From contig JBBPZZ010000047.1 in assembly GCA_038198445.1 (NCBI GenBank), forward strand, positions 1 to 33,925: a stretch of DNA of 33,925 nt, given 5' to 3'. Positions 16,129-23,289 of this stretch are shown piece after piece. The position numbers and the translations under genes were made by a program. Source of the DNA: JACDDK01 sp038198445 (GTDB taxonomy: Bacteria > Actinomycetota > Rubrobacteria > Rubrobacterales > Rubrobacteraceae). The notes beneath the pieces are model-generated. The model worked only from the letters and a program-made list of their open reading frames with translations, did not search any database and had not been told where the DNA came from. Position 1 is the first letter of the stretch. Every line of letters starts with the position of its first letter.

Positions 16129-17370
16129 TTGAATTTCGACTATTCAGATAAGGTGCAAAGCCTCCGCGCGGAGATCATGGAGTTCATGGATGAGAATATC
16201 TACCCGAACGAGAAGACGTTCCACGATCAACACGAGGCGGCCGAGGACCGGTGGAGCATCCCTCCCATTATGGAGGAGTTAAAGGAGAAGGCGAAGGCGG
16301 CCGGGTTGTGGAACCTGTTCTTGCCGGGCTCCGATCTGGGCGCGGGACTCTCGAACCTGGAGTACGCTCCCTTGTGCGAGATTATGGGCCGCTCGCACAT
16401 CGCCCCTGAGGTCTTTAACTGCTCCGCCCCGGATACGGGCAACATGGAGGTCCTGGTCCGTTACGGCACGGCCGAGCAGCAGGAGAAGTGGCTCAAGCCT
16501 TTGCTGGAAGGCGAGATCCGGTCGTGCTTCGCCATGACCGAGCCGGACGTGGCATCTTCCGACGCGACGAACATCCAATCGCGGATCGAGCGTGACGGCG
16601 ACGAGTACGTCGTAAACGGCAGGAAGTGGTGGTCGACGGGGGCGCCGGACCCGCGATGCAAGATCTCCATCTTCATGGGCAAGACCGACCTTGACGCGCC
16701 GCGCCACGAGCAGCAGTCCATGATCCTGGTCCCGCTCGACACGCCGGGCGTTACGATGGAGCGTACCCTCTCGGTCTACGGCTACGACGACGCGCCGCAT
16801 GGACACGCGGAGATCTCCTTCAACGACGTCCGCGTACCAGCTTCCAACATCCTCTGGGGCGAGGGCAAGGGCTTCGCCATCGCGCAGGGAAGGCTCGGAC
16901 CGGGGCGCATCCACCACTGCATGAGGCTCATCGGGGTGGCGGAGCGCGCCCTGGAGACGATGTGCGAGCGGGTAAAGAGCCGCGAGGCGTTCGGCAAGCC
17001 GCTCGCGGAGCAGGGCGTGGTGATGGAGTGGATCGCCGACTCCCGCATGGAGATAGAGCAGGCGCGTTTACTCACTCTAAAGGCCGCCTACATGATGGAC
17101 ACCGTGGGCAACAAGGAGGCGCGTAGCGAGATCGCCCAGATCAAAGTGGTAGCGCCGAACGTCGCGCTGCGCGTGCTGGATCGGGCGGTTCAGGCGCACG
17201 GCGGCGCCGGGGTCTCGGACGACTTCCCGCTGGCGAACTTCTGGGCCGCGTCGCGCACCCTGCGCCTCGCCGACGGCCCCGACGAGGTACACCGGGCCTC
17301 GGTTGCGAAGCTGGAGCTAAAGAAAGAGCGCCGGACACAGAGAGAAGAAGTATCCGGAGCCGGGTACTAG
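16129..17370 (+). CDS. Acyl-CoA dehydrogenase (ACAD10/11-like)
   Basis: FAD-dependent alpha,beta-dehydrogenation of an acyl-CoA; 414 aa. CFAMTEPDVASSDATN binds FAD and substrate, WWSTGAPDPRC continues the beta domain, and the C-terminal AVQAHGGAGVSDDFPLANFWA and RTLRLADGPDEVHR are strongly conserved in the ACAD10/11 group, which acts on unusual or 4-hydroxy acyl-CoAs. A longer frame opens at 16027, but TTG at 16129 is preferred because GGGAGGAG lies 7 nt upstream and the protein then begins at the usual place. It heads an operon with the phosphotriesterase-like gene 30 bp later. Divergent from the FAH gene. Confidence 0.92.
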   Translation: MNFDYSDKVQSLRAEIMEFMDENIYPNEKTFHDQHEAAEDRWSIPPIMEELKEKAKAAGLWNLFLPGSDLGAGLSNLEYAPLCEIMGRSHIAPEVFNCSAPDTGNMEVLVRYGTAEQQEKWLKPLLEGEIRSCFAMTEPDVASSDATNIQSRIERDGDEYVVNGRKWWSTGAPDPRCKISIFMGKTDLDAPRHEQQSMILVPLDTPGVTMERTLSVYGYDDAPHGHAEISFNDVRVPASNILWGEGKGFAIAQGRLGPGRIHHCMRLIGVAERALETMCERVKSREAFGKPLAEQGVVMEWIADSRMEIEQARLLTLKAAYMMDTVGNKEARSEIAQIKVVAPNVALRVLDRAVQAHGGAGVSDDFPLANFWAASRTLRLADGPDEVHRASVAKLELKKERRTQREEVSGAGY

Positions 17371-17400
17371 AGAACAAAGCTCGGGAAAGGAGCGTTTGAG

Positions 17401-18381
17401 ATGGCGACTACGGTGAACACGGTGACGGGGGAGATCTCCTCCGACGACCTCGGCATGACCCTGATGCACGAGCATTTCTTCTTCGGTTACCCCGGCTATC
17501 AGGGCGACCACACTTTAGGACCCTTCGACCGGGAGGCGGTCATAAACACCGCCGTCGAGGTCGCGGAGAAAGCCAAGGCGCACGGGGTGAAGACGGTGGT
17601 GGACGCGACGCCGAACGACTGTGGGCGCGACGCCCAGATGCTGCGCGAGATCTCCGAGCGTTCGGGGGTCCAGATCATCTGCTCCACCGGCTACTACTAC
17701 GAGGCTGAGGGGGCGCCCGCCTACTTCAAGTTCCGTCAAGGACTCGGGACCGCAGAGGGTGAGATCGAAGAGATGTTCCGGGCGGAGATCTCCGACGGCA
17801 TCGGCACTTCCGGCATCAAGCCCGGCGTCTTCAAGCTCGCCACCAGCAAGGACGCCGTTACCGACTACGAGGCGATGTTCTTCCGCAGGGCCGCGAAGGT
17901 CCAGCAAGATACCGGTCTCCCAATCATCACCCACACCCAGGAAGGCACGATGGCCCCAGAGCAGGCAGACCTGCTTCTCGCCGAGGGCGCCGACCCGGAT
18001 CGCGTCATGATCGGCCACATGGACGGCAACACCGATATCGACTACCACCGCGCGACGCTCGAACGCGGCGTGAACATCGCCTTCGACCGCCTCGGCGTTC
18101 AGGGCATCGTCGGGATGCCGATGGACGAGGAGCGCTACAAGGTCATCATCCCGCTGCTCGAAGAGGGAAACACGGAAAGGTTGATGCTCTCCCACGATAC
18201 GGTGAACGTCTGGCTGGGACGGCCACTCGTTCTGCCGGACGAGGTGGCGAACATTCTGGGCAACTGGCACATCACCCACGTATTCGACAACGTTATTCCG
18301 ATCCTCAAGGAGTCCGGCATAACCGACGAGCAGATAAACACCATCCTCGTGGATAACCCGAGGCGGCTCTTTGGCGGCTGA
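17401..18381 (+). CDS. Phosphotriesterase-family metallohydrolase
   Basis: A 326-aa TIM-barrel amidohydrolase with the full binuclear metal set: H23-x-H25 (MHEHFF), bridging Lys K145 (GVFKLATS, normally carboxylated), H178 (ITHTQEG), H206 (IGHMDGN) and D266 (LSHDTV). Members include phosphotriesterases, lactonases and the PhP proteins; in a catabolic operon a lactone or ester is the likelier substrate. The ATG has AAAGGAG upstream. The end of the gene overlaps the next small gene by 11 bp. The neighbours (acyl-CoA dehydrogenase, formamidase-like hydrolase) suggest it opens a ring or ester intermediate. Confidence 0.9.
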   Translation: MATTVNTVTGEISSDDLGMTLMHEHFFFGYPGYQGDHTLGPFDREAVINTAVEVAEKAKAHGVKTVVDATPNDCGRDAQMLREISERSGVQIICSTGYYYEAEGAPAYFKFRQGLGTAEGEIEEMFRAEISDGIGTSGIKPGVFKLATSKDAVTDYEAMFFRRAAKVQQDTGLPIITHTQEGTMAPEQADLLLAEGADPDRVMIGHMDGNTDIDYHRATLERGVNIAFDRLGVQGIVGMPMDEERYKVIIPLLEEGNTERLMLSHDTVNVWLGRPLVLPDEVANILGNWHITHVFDNVIPILKESGITDEQINTILVDNPRRLFGG

Positions 18382-18646
18382 GGCGCCAGATCGAGACTTC
18401 GTCCTGCTCGGCATTAAGTACGAGGCCGCAAAGGTCGGCGGCGTGAGCGATGCGTCTCTCGCCGCCATATCCGAACGGATCCAGGCCGAGGTAGGCGAAG
18501 GCTGGGAGACGGACAAGCAGGTTCTCCGGGGGCGCAACGCCGTACGCGCGGAGCACGGCCTCTCCAGGCTCGGTGAGAGTGCCCGCCGGAGTCCTGAGCT
18601 CGCCCGCGACCGGCGGCCGTTCCTGAGCAGGCTCTTCGGGAGGTAA
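18371..18646 (+). CDS. Small unknown protein in the catabolic operon
   Basis: A 91-aa protein; TTG start inside the last codons of the phosphotriesterase-like gene, implying coupled translation, and its stop is 4 bp before the next start. No membrane segment or Cys. The N-terminal half (DRDFVLLGIKYEAAKVGGV) looks folded; the C-terminus is Arg-rich and probably flexible. I recognise no family. The tight placement between two enzyme genes supports a real, co-produced accessory protein. Confidence 0.65.
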   Translation: MAAEAPDRDFVLLGIKYEAAKVGGVSDASLAAISERIQAEVGEGWETDKQVLRGRNAVRAEHGLSRLGESARRSPELARDRRPFLSRLFGR

Positions 18647-18650
18647 GGCG

Positions 18651-19511
18651 ATGCTGTACCGGAACTTCGCGACGCAGGAGGAACTGGACGCCCAGTACAA
18701 TCTGAGGGTCCTCATGCCGGACGAATCCTCCTCCTATGAGGAGTTCTGCGCGCGGGAGAGCGAGAAGGTCCGGGGGGATCTCGACCATCGCCTTGATGTG
18801 CCGTTCGGTCCAACCCTCGCGGAGCATCTGGACATCTACCCGGCTGGCGATGGGGCTCCGGTACTCATCTATGTCCACGGTGGCTTCTGGGCGATGCGCG
18901 CGAGCAAGGAGTTCGGCTTTGTCGCGAGAGGTCCGGTCTCGCGAGGGGTCGCAACCGTCGTCACCAACTACGCCCTCGCTCCGGCGGTGAACATAGACGA
19001 GATCGTGCGCCAGACTCGGGCCGCCGTCGCCTGGACCTACAAGAATGCCGCGAGCTTCGGCGGCGACCCCGGGCGCATACATGTGGCGGGCCATTCAGCG
19101 GGCGGGCATCTGGTGGCGATGCTACTGGAGACGGACTGGGAGGGTGTCTACGGGCTTCCTCGAGACGTCGTCAAGAGCGCATGCGCCATCAGCAGTCTCT
19201 TCGACCTCGCGCCGTTCCCGTATACGTTCCTCCAGCCAAAACTTCAGTTGAGTTGGGGGCAAGCCCTAAGAAACAGCCCCATCCTCCACCTGCCGGACGA
19301 GGCTCCTCCGCTCCTCATCACTTACGGCGAGGACGAGACCACGGAGTTCAAACGCCAGTCGGAGGAGTTCCTGAAGACCTGGAAGTCTAAAGGTCTCGAA
19401 GGCGATTTGCTCGTACTCTCGGGAAAGAATCACTACGATGTGATAGACGGCTTCCTGGACGCGGAGAGCCCACTCTGTTCGGCCATACTGGGACCGATGG
19501 GCTTACAATAA
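18651..19511 (+). CDS. Alpha/beta hydrolase, kynurenine formamidase (AFMID)-like
   Basis: A 286-aa esterase/lipase-like hydrolase of the HSL-related AFMID group. H76-GGFW is the oxyanion motif, S149 in AGHSAGGHL is the nucleophile, an acidic residue follows in YGEDET, and the His is in GKNHYDVID. The N-terminus (LDAQYNLRVLMPD) also resembles arylformamidases. It would hydrolyse N-formyl-kynurenine-type amides or small esters. The ATG is preceded by GGGAGGT, 4 bp after the small gene. It ends the plus-strand catabolic operon. The exact substrate is open. Confidence 0.85.
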   Translation: MLYRNFATQEELDAQYNLRVLMPDESSSYEEFCARESEKVRGDLDHRLDVPFGPTLAEHLDIYPAGDGAPVLIYVHGGFWAMRASKEFGFVARGPVSRGVATVVTNYALAPAVNIDEIVRQTRAAVAWTYKNAASFGGDPGRIHVAGHSAGGHLVAMLLETDWEGVYGLPRDVVKSACAISSLFDLAPFPYTFLQPKLQLSWGQALRNSPILHLPDEAPPLLITYGEDETTEFKRQSEEFLKTWKSKGLEGDLLVLSGKNHYDVIDGFLDAESPLCSAILGPMGLQ

Positions 19512-19548
19512 GTCCGTCGAGACCTTTCTCACACCTTCAGGAGGCGAG

Positions 19549-19755
19549 ATGCCGGCAGAGATCACCGGGGGCAAAATCGTCAACGTTCGCGGTACGGTCG
19601 TGACCTTCCGCCAGAAGTGCGAGGAGTGCGGTTACACCTTCGATTGGAACAAGACGACGATAGTCCCGGCGTATAGCTCTCGTAAGGTGCGCGCCTTTAC
19701 CTGCCCGGAGTGCGGCAATTACCAGGAGGTAGTTGCCCGTCATTTCAAGGAGTAG
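19549..19755 (+). CDS. Zinc-ribbon small protein
   Basis: A 68-aa protein with two Cys pairs, CEECG and CPECG, 27 residues apart, which form a zinc ribbon. No DNA-binding domain or membrane segment is attached. The ATG follows AGGAGG. It starts 37 bp after the formamidase-like gene, so it may belong to that transcript. Function unknown; such ribbons bind nucleic acid or protein partners. Confidence 0.8.
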   Translation: MPAEITGGKIVNVRGTVVTFRQKCEECGYTFDWNKTTIVPAYSSRKVRAFTCPECGNYQEVVARHFKE

Positions 19756-19756
19756 G

Positions 19757-19909
19757 CTACACGAAGTCGAAGCCGACCTCTTGCCTCTCGGTCCGTAAAA
19801 TGTAGATTCGGTTGTGCCCGCCGGGCTCCAGAGCGTCCAGACGTCCTATGCGCGCGGGCTCGACTTCTACATTCTTGCGCGCTTGCTTGATCGGACCTGC
19901 TACACCCAA
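19757..19909 (-). CDS. Candidate 50-aa protein, convergent with the zinc-ribbon gene
   Basis: An open frame on the minus strand from TTG at 19907-19909 to TAG at 19757-19759 that encodes a protein-like sequence: basic start (GPIKQARKN), then VEVEPARIGRLDALEPGG and HNRIYILRTERQEVGFDFV. The amino-acid mix and the alternating hydrophobic end (beta-strand-like) look real, and it fills an otherwise empty gap. Against it: there is no good ribosome site, and an in-frame TAA lies two codons before the TTG. It could also be the tail of a decayed gene. No family recognised. Confidence 0.35.
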   Translation of the reverse strand: MGVAGPIKQARKNVEVEPARIGRLDALEPGGHNRIYILRTERQEVGFDFV

Positions 19910-20172
19910 TCGTTATAGTTTGAACTATTGCGCGCATTGAAACGTAGGATCTCCGAAGAAGTGCCGGGACAAGGCGGATGGATCCCGACAGTATCCTAGC
20001 CGGACAATTTCACGCGCGTAACGTGTTTTGTGGATAGTTCTCGTGCCGAGGCTCTCTTTGTTGGCTGCCGCGTCGAATGATCGAGGGTACAACGAAACTG
20101 TTGAGGATGGTTTTCGTATAGGTCATTGGTTAGAAAAAGCGCCGCGGGCCTCTCCGGCGCCGACAGGAGGTA
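19910..20172. other. Intergenic region before htrA
   Basis: A 263-bp stretch without a gene. It holds a 6-2-6 dyad ATAGTT-TG-AACTAT at 19915-19928 and a run of A-rich sequence before htrA. No clear -35/-10 pair could be fixed for htrA. GGAGG at 20166-20170 serves the htrA start. Confidence 0.4.
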
Positions 20173-21291
20173 TTGAGAGCTTTGACACCGAGAATTAGAG
20201 TCTATGTCTTGCTGGCAGCCGTTGTGCTGGCCGTGTTCGTGGTGGCGGGATGCTCACAGACGAACACGCCGGGACCGAAGAAAGCCAACGTGGCCCAGAA
20301 TCCCGCCCAGGCGGCGACGCGCGTGCCGGCAGACGAGCCAGTCGCGCAGGTCGCCTCGCAGATCGGGCCAAGCGTGGTACAGGTAAACGTCCGGGGCGTC
20401 CAGCAGACGGCGATGGGTCCGCAGAATGCGGAAGGGATCGGGAGCGGTGTGATCTACCGCGAGGACGGCTATATCATCACGAATAACCATGTGGTCGAAG
20501 GCGCTCGCCAGGTCAACGTCGCCTTCGCCGACGGCTCCGAGGCGCAAGGGCAGGTGGTAGGCACCGATTCTTACACCGACATAGCCGTGGTAAAGGTAGA
20601 TCGTAACAACCTCCCCGCGGCGAAGTTCTCGAACAGTCATAGTCTTCTGGTAGGACAACTCGCGGTCGCGATCGGCAGTCCTTCGGGGTTCCAGTCAACC
20701 GTGACCTCGGGCGTCATCAGCGGTTTGAACCGCGAGCTTGGCCCCCAGCAAAGCGGCGGTGGCCAGCAAAGCCAGTCGCTGGTAGACCTGATCCAGACGG
20801 ACGCCCCCATCTCGCCCGGCAACTCCGGCGGCGCCCTCGTCGATAGAGAAGGCGAGGTAGTGGGTATCAACGTCGCCTACCTGCCCCAGACCCAGAGTGG
20901 CCAACCGGTGGAAGGGATCGGGTTCGCCATCCCCGCCTACACCGCTACCTCAGTGGCCGACCAGATAATCCAGAGCGGCCAGGCTTCCCATCCCTACCTC
21001 GGCATACGCCAGGGCGACCTTACCCCGGAGATCGCCAAACAGTTCAACATTCCGGTCAAGTCCGGAGCGATAATCGGAAGCGTTGGTCAAGGTACTCCCG
21101 CGTCCCAGGCCGGACTCCAGGCGAAGGACGTTATCACCGGCTTCGGAGGAAAGAAGATAGAGGATTCGGGAGACCTGCTCACCGCCCTGCGCCAGTACCA
21201 GCCAGGCGACACCATCAAGGTCACGGTCTCGAGGAACGGCAAAGAACAGACCTTCGAAGTCAAGCTGGGTACGCTACCACAGCAGGGCTGA
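20173..21291 (+). CDS. HtrA/DegP-like serine protease, lipoprotein, one PDZ domain
   Basis: An extracytoplasmic trypsin-like protease of 372 aa. The signal peptide ends in the lipobox VVAGC, so Cys27 is probably lipidated and the protein tethered to the outer face of the membrane. The triad is H106 (TNNHVV), D136 (YTDIAVV) and S218 (GNSGGALV). One PDZ domain follows (about residues 270-365: GSVGQGTPASQAGLQAKDVI). A Gln/Gly-rich loop (residues 192-202) sits before the active serine. The start is TTG at 20173 (GGAGG only 2 nt away) or TTG at 20182 (11 nt away); spacing favours neither. Role: quality control of exported proteins. Confidence 0.9.
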   Translation: MRALTPRIRVYVLLAAVVLAVFVVAGCSQTNTPGPKKANVAQNPAQAATRVPADEPVAQVASQIGPSVVQVNVRGVQQTAMGPQNAEGIGSGVIYREDGYIITNNHVVEGARQVNVAFADGSEAQGQVVGTDSYTDIAVVKVDRNNLPAAKFSNSHSLLVGQLAVAIGSPSGFQSTVTSGVISGLNRELGPQQSGGGQQSQSLVDLIQTDAPISPGNSGGALVDREGEVVGINVAYLPQTQSGQPVEGIGFAIPAYTATSVADQIIQSGQASHPYLGIRQGDLTPEIAKQFNIPVKSGAIIGSVGQGTPASQAGLQAKDVITGFGGKKIEDSGDLLTALRQYQPGDTIKVTVSRNGKEQTFEVKLGTLPQQG

Positions 21292-21313
21292 CGACCGAGA
21301 AAGCAAGAGATCG

Positions 21314-21343
21314 AGAGCGCGGGAAATAACCTTCCCGCGCTCT
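21314..21343 (+). terminator. Hairpin after htrA
   Basis: AGAGCGCGGGAA and TTCCCGCGCTCT form a perfect 12-bp stem with a 6-nt loop 22 bp after the htrA stop. There is no U-tract, so it is an L-shaped or mRNA-stabilising terminator. Confidence 0.65.
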
Positions 21344-21470
21344 GGAGAACACTTACCGCTCTCGCCGAGAAGCAAGATCCCCCACCCACTCGAAGTAACG
21401 TCGGACGAGCCCCGCCTCTGAATCGCCCTTTGACGATGCAACGACTCAGTAACTTCGCCGCTACTATATT

Positions 21471-21502
21471 TATTTGAATATTTCTTCAAGTATGCATATA
21501 AT
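21471..21502 (+). promoter_or_regulatory. Promoter and ArsR-type operator of the first metal regulator
   Basis: -35 TTGAAT (21474-21479), a 17-nt spacer and a perfect -10 TATAAT (21497-21502), which ends 6 nt before the ATG at 21509, so the mRNA is probably leaderless. The inverted repeat TATTTGAA-N6-TTCAAGTA (21471-21492) covers the -35 box and resembles SmtB/CzrA operators. Binding of the metal-free repressor here would block RNA polymerase. Confidence 0.75.
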
Positions 21503-21508
21503 CTGGGC

Positions 21509-21889
21509 ATGTCGCATTTCAAAACAGCGCCGCCGGGAGCCCGGCTTCTCGAGCCGCGGGACGTGCTGGACGACAACGAATTCGCGGGGGTGGACGAGCG
21601 GGTGTCAGGGTTGATGAGTGCTCTGGCGAGCCCGACGCGTATTCGGGCGTTGTTCGCGCTGCTGGAAGCGGGTGAGCTTTCGGCGGGAGCTGTGGCGAAG
21701 GCGGTTGGGATGAGCGCATCGGCGACGAGCCATCAGCTACGGATGCTGCGAGACCTGGGACTGGTTAGCCGGAGGCGTGAAGGACGGCAATGTTTCTATG
21801 CGCTGGCCGACGCGCATCTCGGGGTGCTCCTGAGAGAGTCTCTCTATCACGTGGACCATGCGCGGATATCGGAGGAGGGCGGGAGTTGA
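21509..21889 (+). CDS. ArsR/SmtB-family repressor, alpha-5 zinc-type sensor
   Basis: A 126-aa winged-helix metal sensor. The DNA-reading helix lies in SASATSHQLRMLRDLGLV (residues 69-86), followed by the wing. In the last helix D101, H103, H114 and H117 follow the pattern D-x-H-x10-H-x2-H, the alpha-5 site of SmtB/CzrA that binds Zn(II) or Co(II). The Cys-containing alpha-3 box of As/Cd sensors is absent (ELSAGAV). The gene begins a transcript with the CDF transporter, whose TTG start overlaps its TGA stop. It likely represses both genes until zinc is in excess. Confidence 0.9.
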   Translation: MSHFKTAPPGARLLEPRDVLDDNEFAGVDERVSGLMSALASPTRIRALFALLEAGELSAGAVAKAVGMSASATSHQLRMLRDLGLVSRRREGRQCFYALADAHLGVLLRESLYHVDHARISEEGGS

Positions 21890-22890
21890 GACGCGAGACC
21901 TTCGAGAAATCGCGCTCTAAAGATACCCACCGCACGGGTTCTGGAAGGTGGGCGAAACTCATCCATAACCTCTCTCACCTCACGCCGTTCGGGCACTCTC
22001 ACGAGAGCGCGGACAGCGTGGACGATGCGCTTGAATCTAGCGAAGCCGGTATCCGGGCGCTGAAAATATCTCTGGTCGCGCTGGTCGCCACGGCCCTGTT
22101 TCAGGTCTTGATAGTAGCGGTTTCGGGGTCGGTGGCGCTGCTGGCCGACACGATACACAACTTCGGTGATGCCATGACCGCCTTGCCGCTGTGGCTTGCG
22201 TTCGCGCTCTCGCGGCGGGCGGCGAACAAGAGGTATACCTATGGTTACGGAAGGGCTGAGGACCTGGCGGGGGTAGCAATCGTGGCCTTGATCTTCTTCA
22301 GCGCCTGCGTGGCGGCTTACGAGTCGGTCCTCAAGCTGATCCACGGCTCCGAGGTGTCGAACCTGGGATGGGTGGCGGCCGCCGCCACGGTAGGATTCCT
22401 CGGCAATGAGCTGGTGGCCCAATTCCGCATCGGGGTAGGCAAGAAGATAGGCAGCGCGGCCCTCGTCGCCGACGGGCAACACGCACGGGTGGACGGCTTC
22501 ACGTCGCTGGCGGTGCTGCTGGGGGCGGCGGGCGTGGCCCTCGGCTACCCGGTTCTCGACCCCATCGTGGGCCTCGGGATAACCGTCGCCATACTCTTCA
22601 TAGTCAAGGACTCGGCGCGCTCCGTGTGGCGCCGCATGATGGACGCAGTGGAACCGGAGATAGTCGACGCTATCGAAAAGGCCGCCAGAGAGACAGCAGG
22701 AGTCGATGTGGTAGAGTCCGTCCGGGCGCGGTGGGTCGGTCATCGCATACATTCGGAGGTTGCGATCCGGATATCCAAAGACTTGAGCGTCGCCGACGCG
22801 TCGAAGATTAAGGAGAAGCTGGTCCAGACGGCCAGGGAAACCACGCCCAAGCTGGATCGCCTTGCCATAGATACACTGCCGCAAATGTAA
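21886..22890 (+). CDS. Cation diffusion facilitator, zinc type
   Basis: A 334-aa CDF exporter with six membrane segments and a C-terminal cytosolic domain (about residues 240-330). The transport site is visible as HNFGD in segment 2 and HARVD in segment 5, the HxxxD-HxxxD set found in Zn(II)/H+ antiporters. A short His-containing stretch (FGHSHESAD) precedes segment 1. The frame is open from 21790, but TTG at 21886 is preferred because it overlaps the TGA of the ArsR gene and GGAGGAGGGCGGGAG lies before it, and it gives a normal length. Coupled to and probably controlled by the alpha-5 ArsR sensor. Confidence 0.9.
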   Translation: MRRETFEKSRSKDTHRTGSGRWAKLIHNLSHLTPFGHSHESADSVDDALESSEAGIRALKISLVALVATALFQVLIVAVSGSVALLADTIHNFGDAMTALPLWLAFALSRRAANKRYTYGYGRAEDLAGVAIVALIFFSACVAAYESVLKLIHGSEVSNLGWVAAAATVGFLGNELVAQFRIGVGKKIGSAALVADGQHARVDGFTSLAVLLGAAGVALGYPVLDPIVGLGITVAILFIVKDSARSVWRRMMDAVEPEIVDAIEKAARETAGVDVVESVRARWVGHRIHSEVAIRISKDLSVADASKIKEKLVQTARETTPKLDRLAIDTLPQM

Positions 22891-22900
22891 GCTATACAAC

Positions 22901-22923
22901 AACGTATCAATATATGTTAGATT
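22901..22923 (+). promoter_or_regulatory. Promoter and operator of the second metal regulator
   Basis: -10 TAGATT at 22918-22923 ends 6 nt before the ATG at 22930, again a leaderless layout. The imperfect inverted repeat AACGTAT-CAAT-ATATGTT (22901-22918) lies in the -10/-35 spacer and is a likely ArsR-type operator. A wider ATACAA/TTGTAT pair flanks it at 22894-22899 and 22922-22927. Confidence 0.6.
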
Positions 22924-22929
22924 GTATCT

Positions 22930-23289
22930 ATGAACGATGATCGGTGTGCCCTCTTGTGTATCGACGCTCCTCGGGCAGAGAGCATTCGGGGGGCGCTTCC
23001 AGGCAGTGAAACCGTCAGGGAGGCCGCCGAGCGGGCGCGGGCTCTGGCGGACCCCACGCGTCTCATGCTGGCGGCGGCGCTGGGCGAGGGTGGGGAACTG
23101 TGTGTCTGCGACCTCGCCTGGATCTCCGGCCGGACGCAGAACCTCGTCTCGCATCACCTTCGGCTTCTCCGCTCTAACGGTCTCGTCACCTCCCGACGTG
23201 ACGGTAAGCTGGTCATGTACTCGCTCACTGGTACGGGGCACGCGCTGCTGGAAGCCGTGCTAGGTGAAAAAACGGAGGCAAGATCATGA
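22930..23289 (+). CDS. ArsR-family repressor, CadC-type Cd/Pb sensor
   Basis: A 119-aa winged-helix protein with the CadC alpha-3N metal site: C6 and C10 in the N-terminal arm, and C58 and C60 in ELCVCDLA. These are close to the four ligands of staphylococcal CadC (C7, C11, C58, C60), which sense Cd(II), Pb(II) and Bi(III). The recognition helix follows (RTQNLVSHHLRLLRSNGLV), then the wing. There is no alpha-5 His set, so its metal range should differ from the first sensor. Its stop overlaps the start of the next transporter gene (ATGA). Confidence 0.9.
   Translation: MNDDRCALLCIDAPRAESIRGALPGSETVREAAERARALADPTRLMLAAALGEGGELCVCDLAWISGRTQNLVSHHLRLLRSNGLVTSRRDGKLVMYSLTGTGHALLEAVLGEKTEARS

Noticed and set aside
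19740..19937. 65-aa minus-strand reading frame before htrA
   Set aside because: Arg/Ser-rich composition; the overlapping 50-aa frame looks more protein-like.
21847..23241. 464-aa minus-strand reading frame across the metal island
   Set aside because: It crosses three well-identified plus-strand genes and has no family resemblance.
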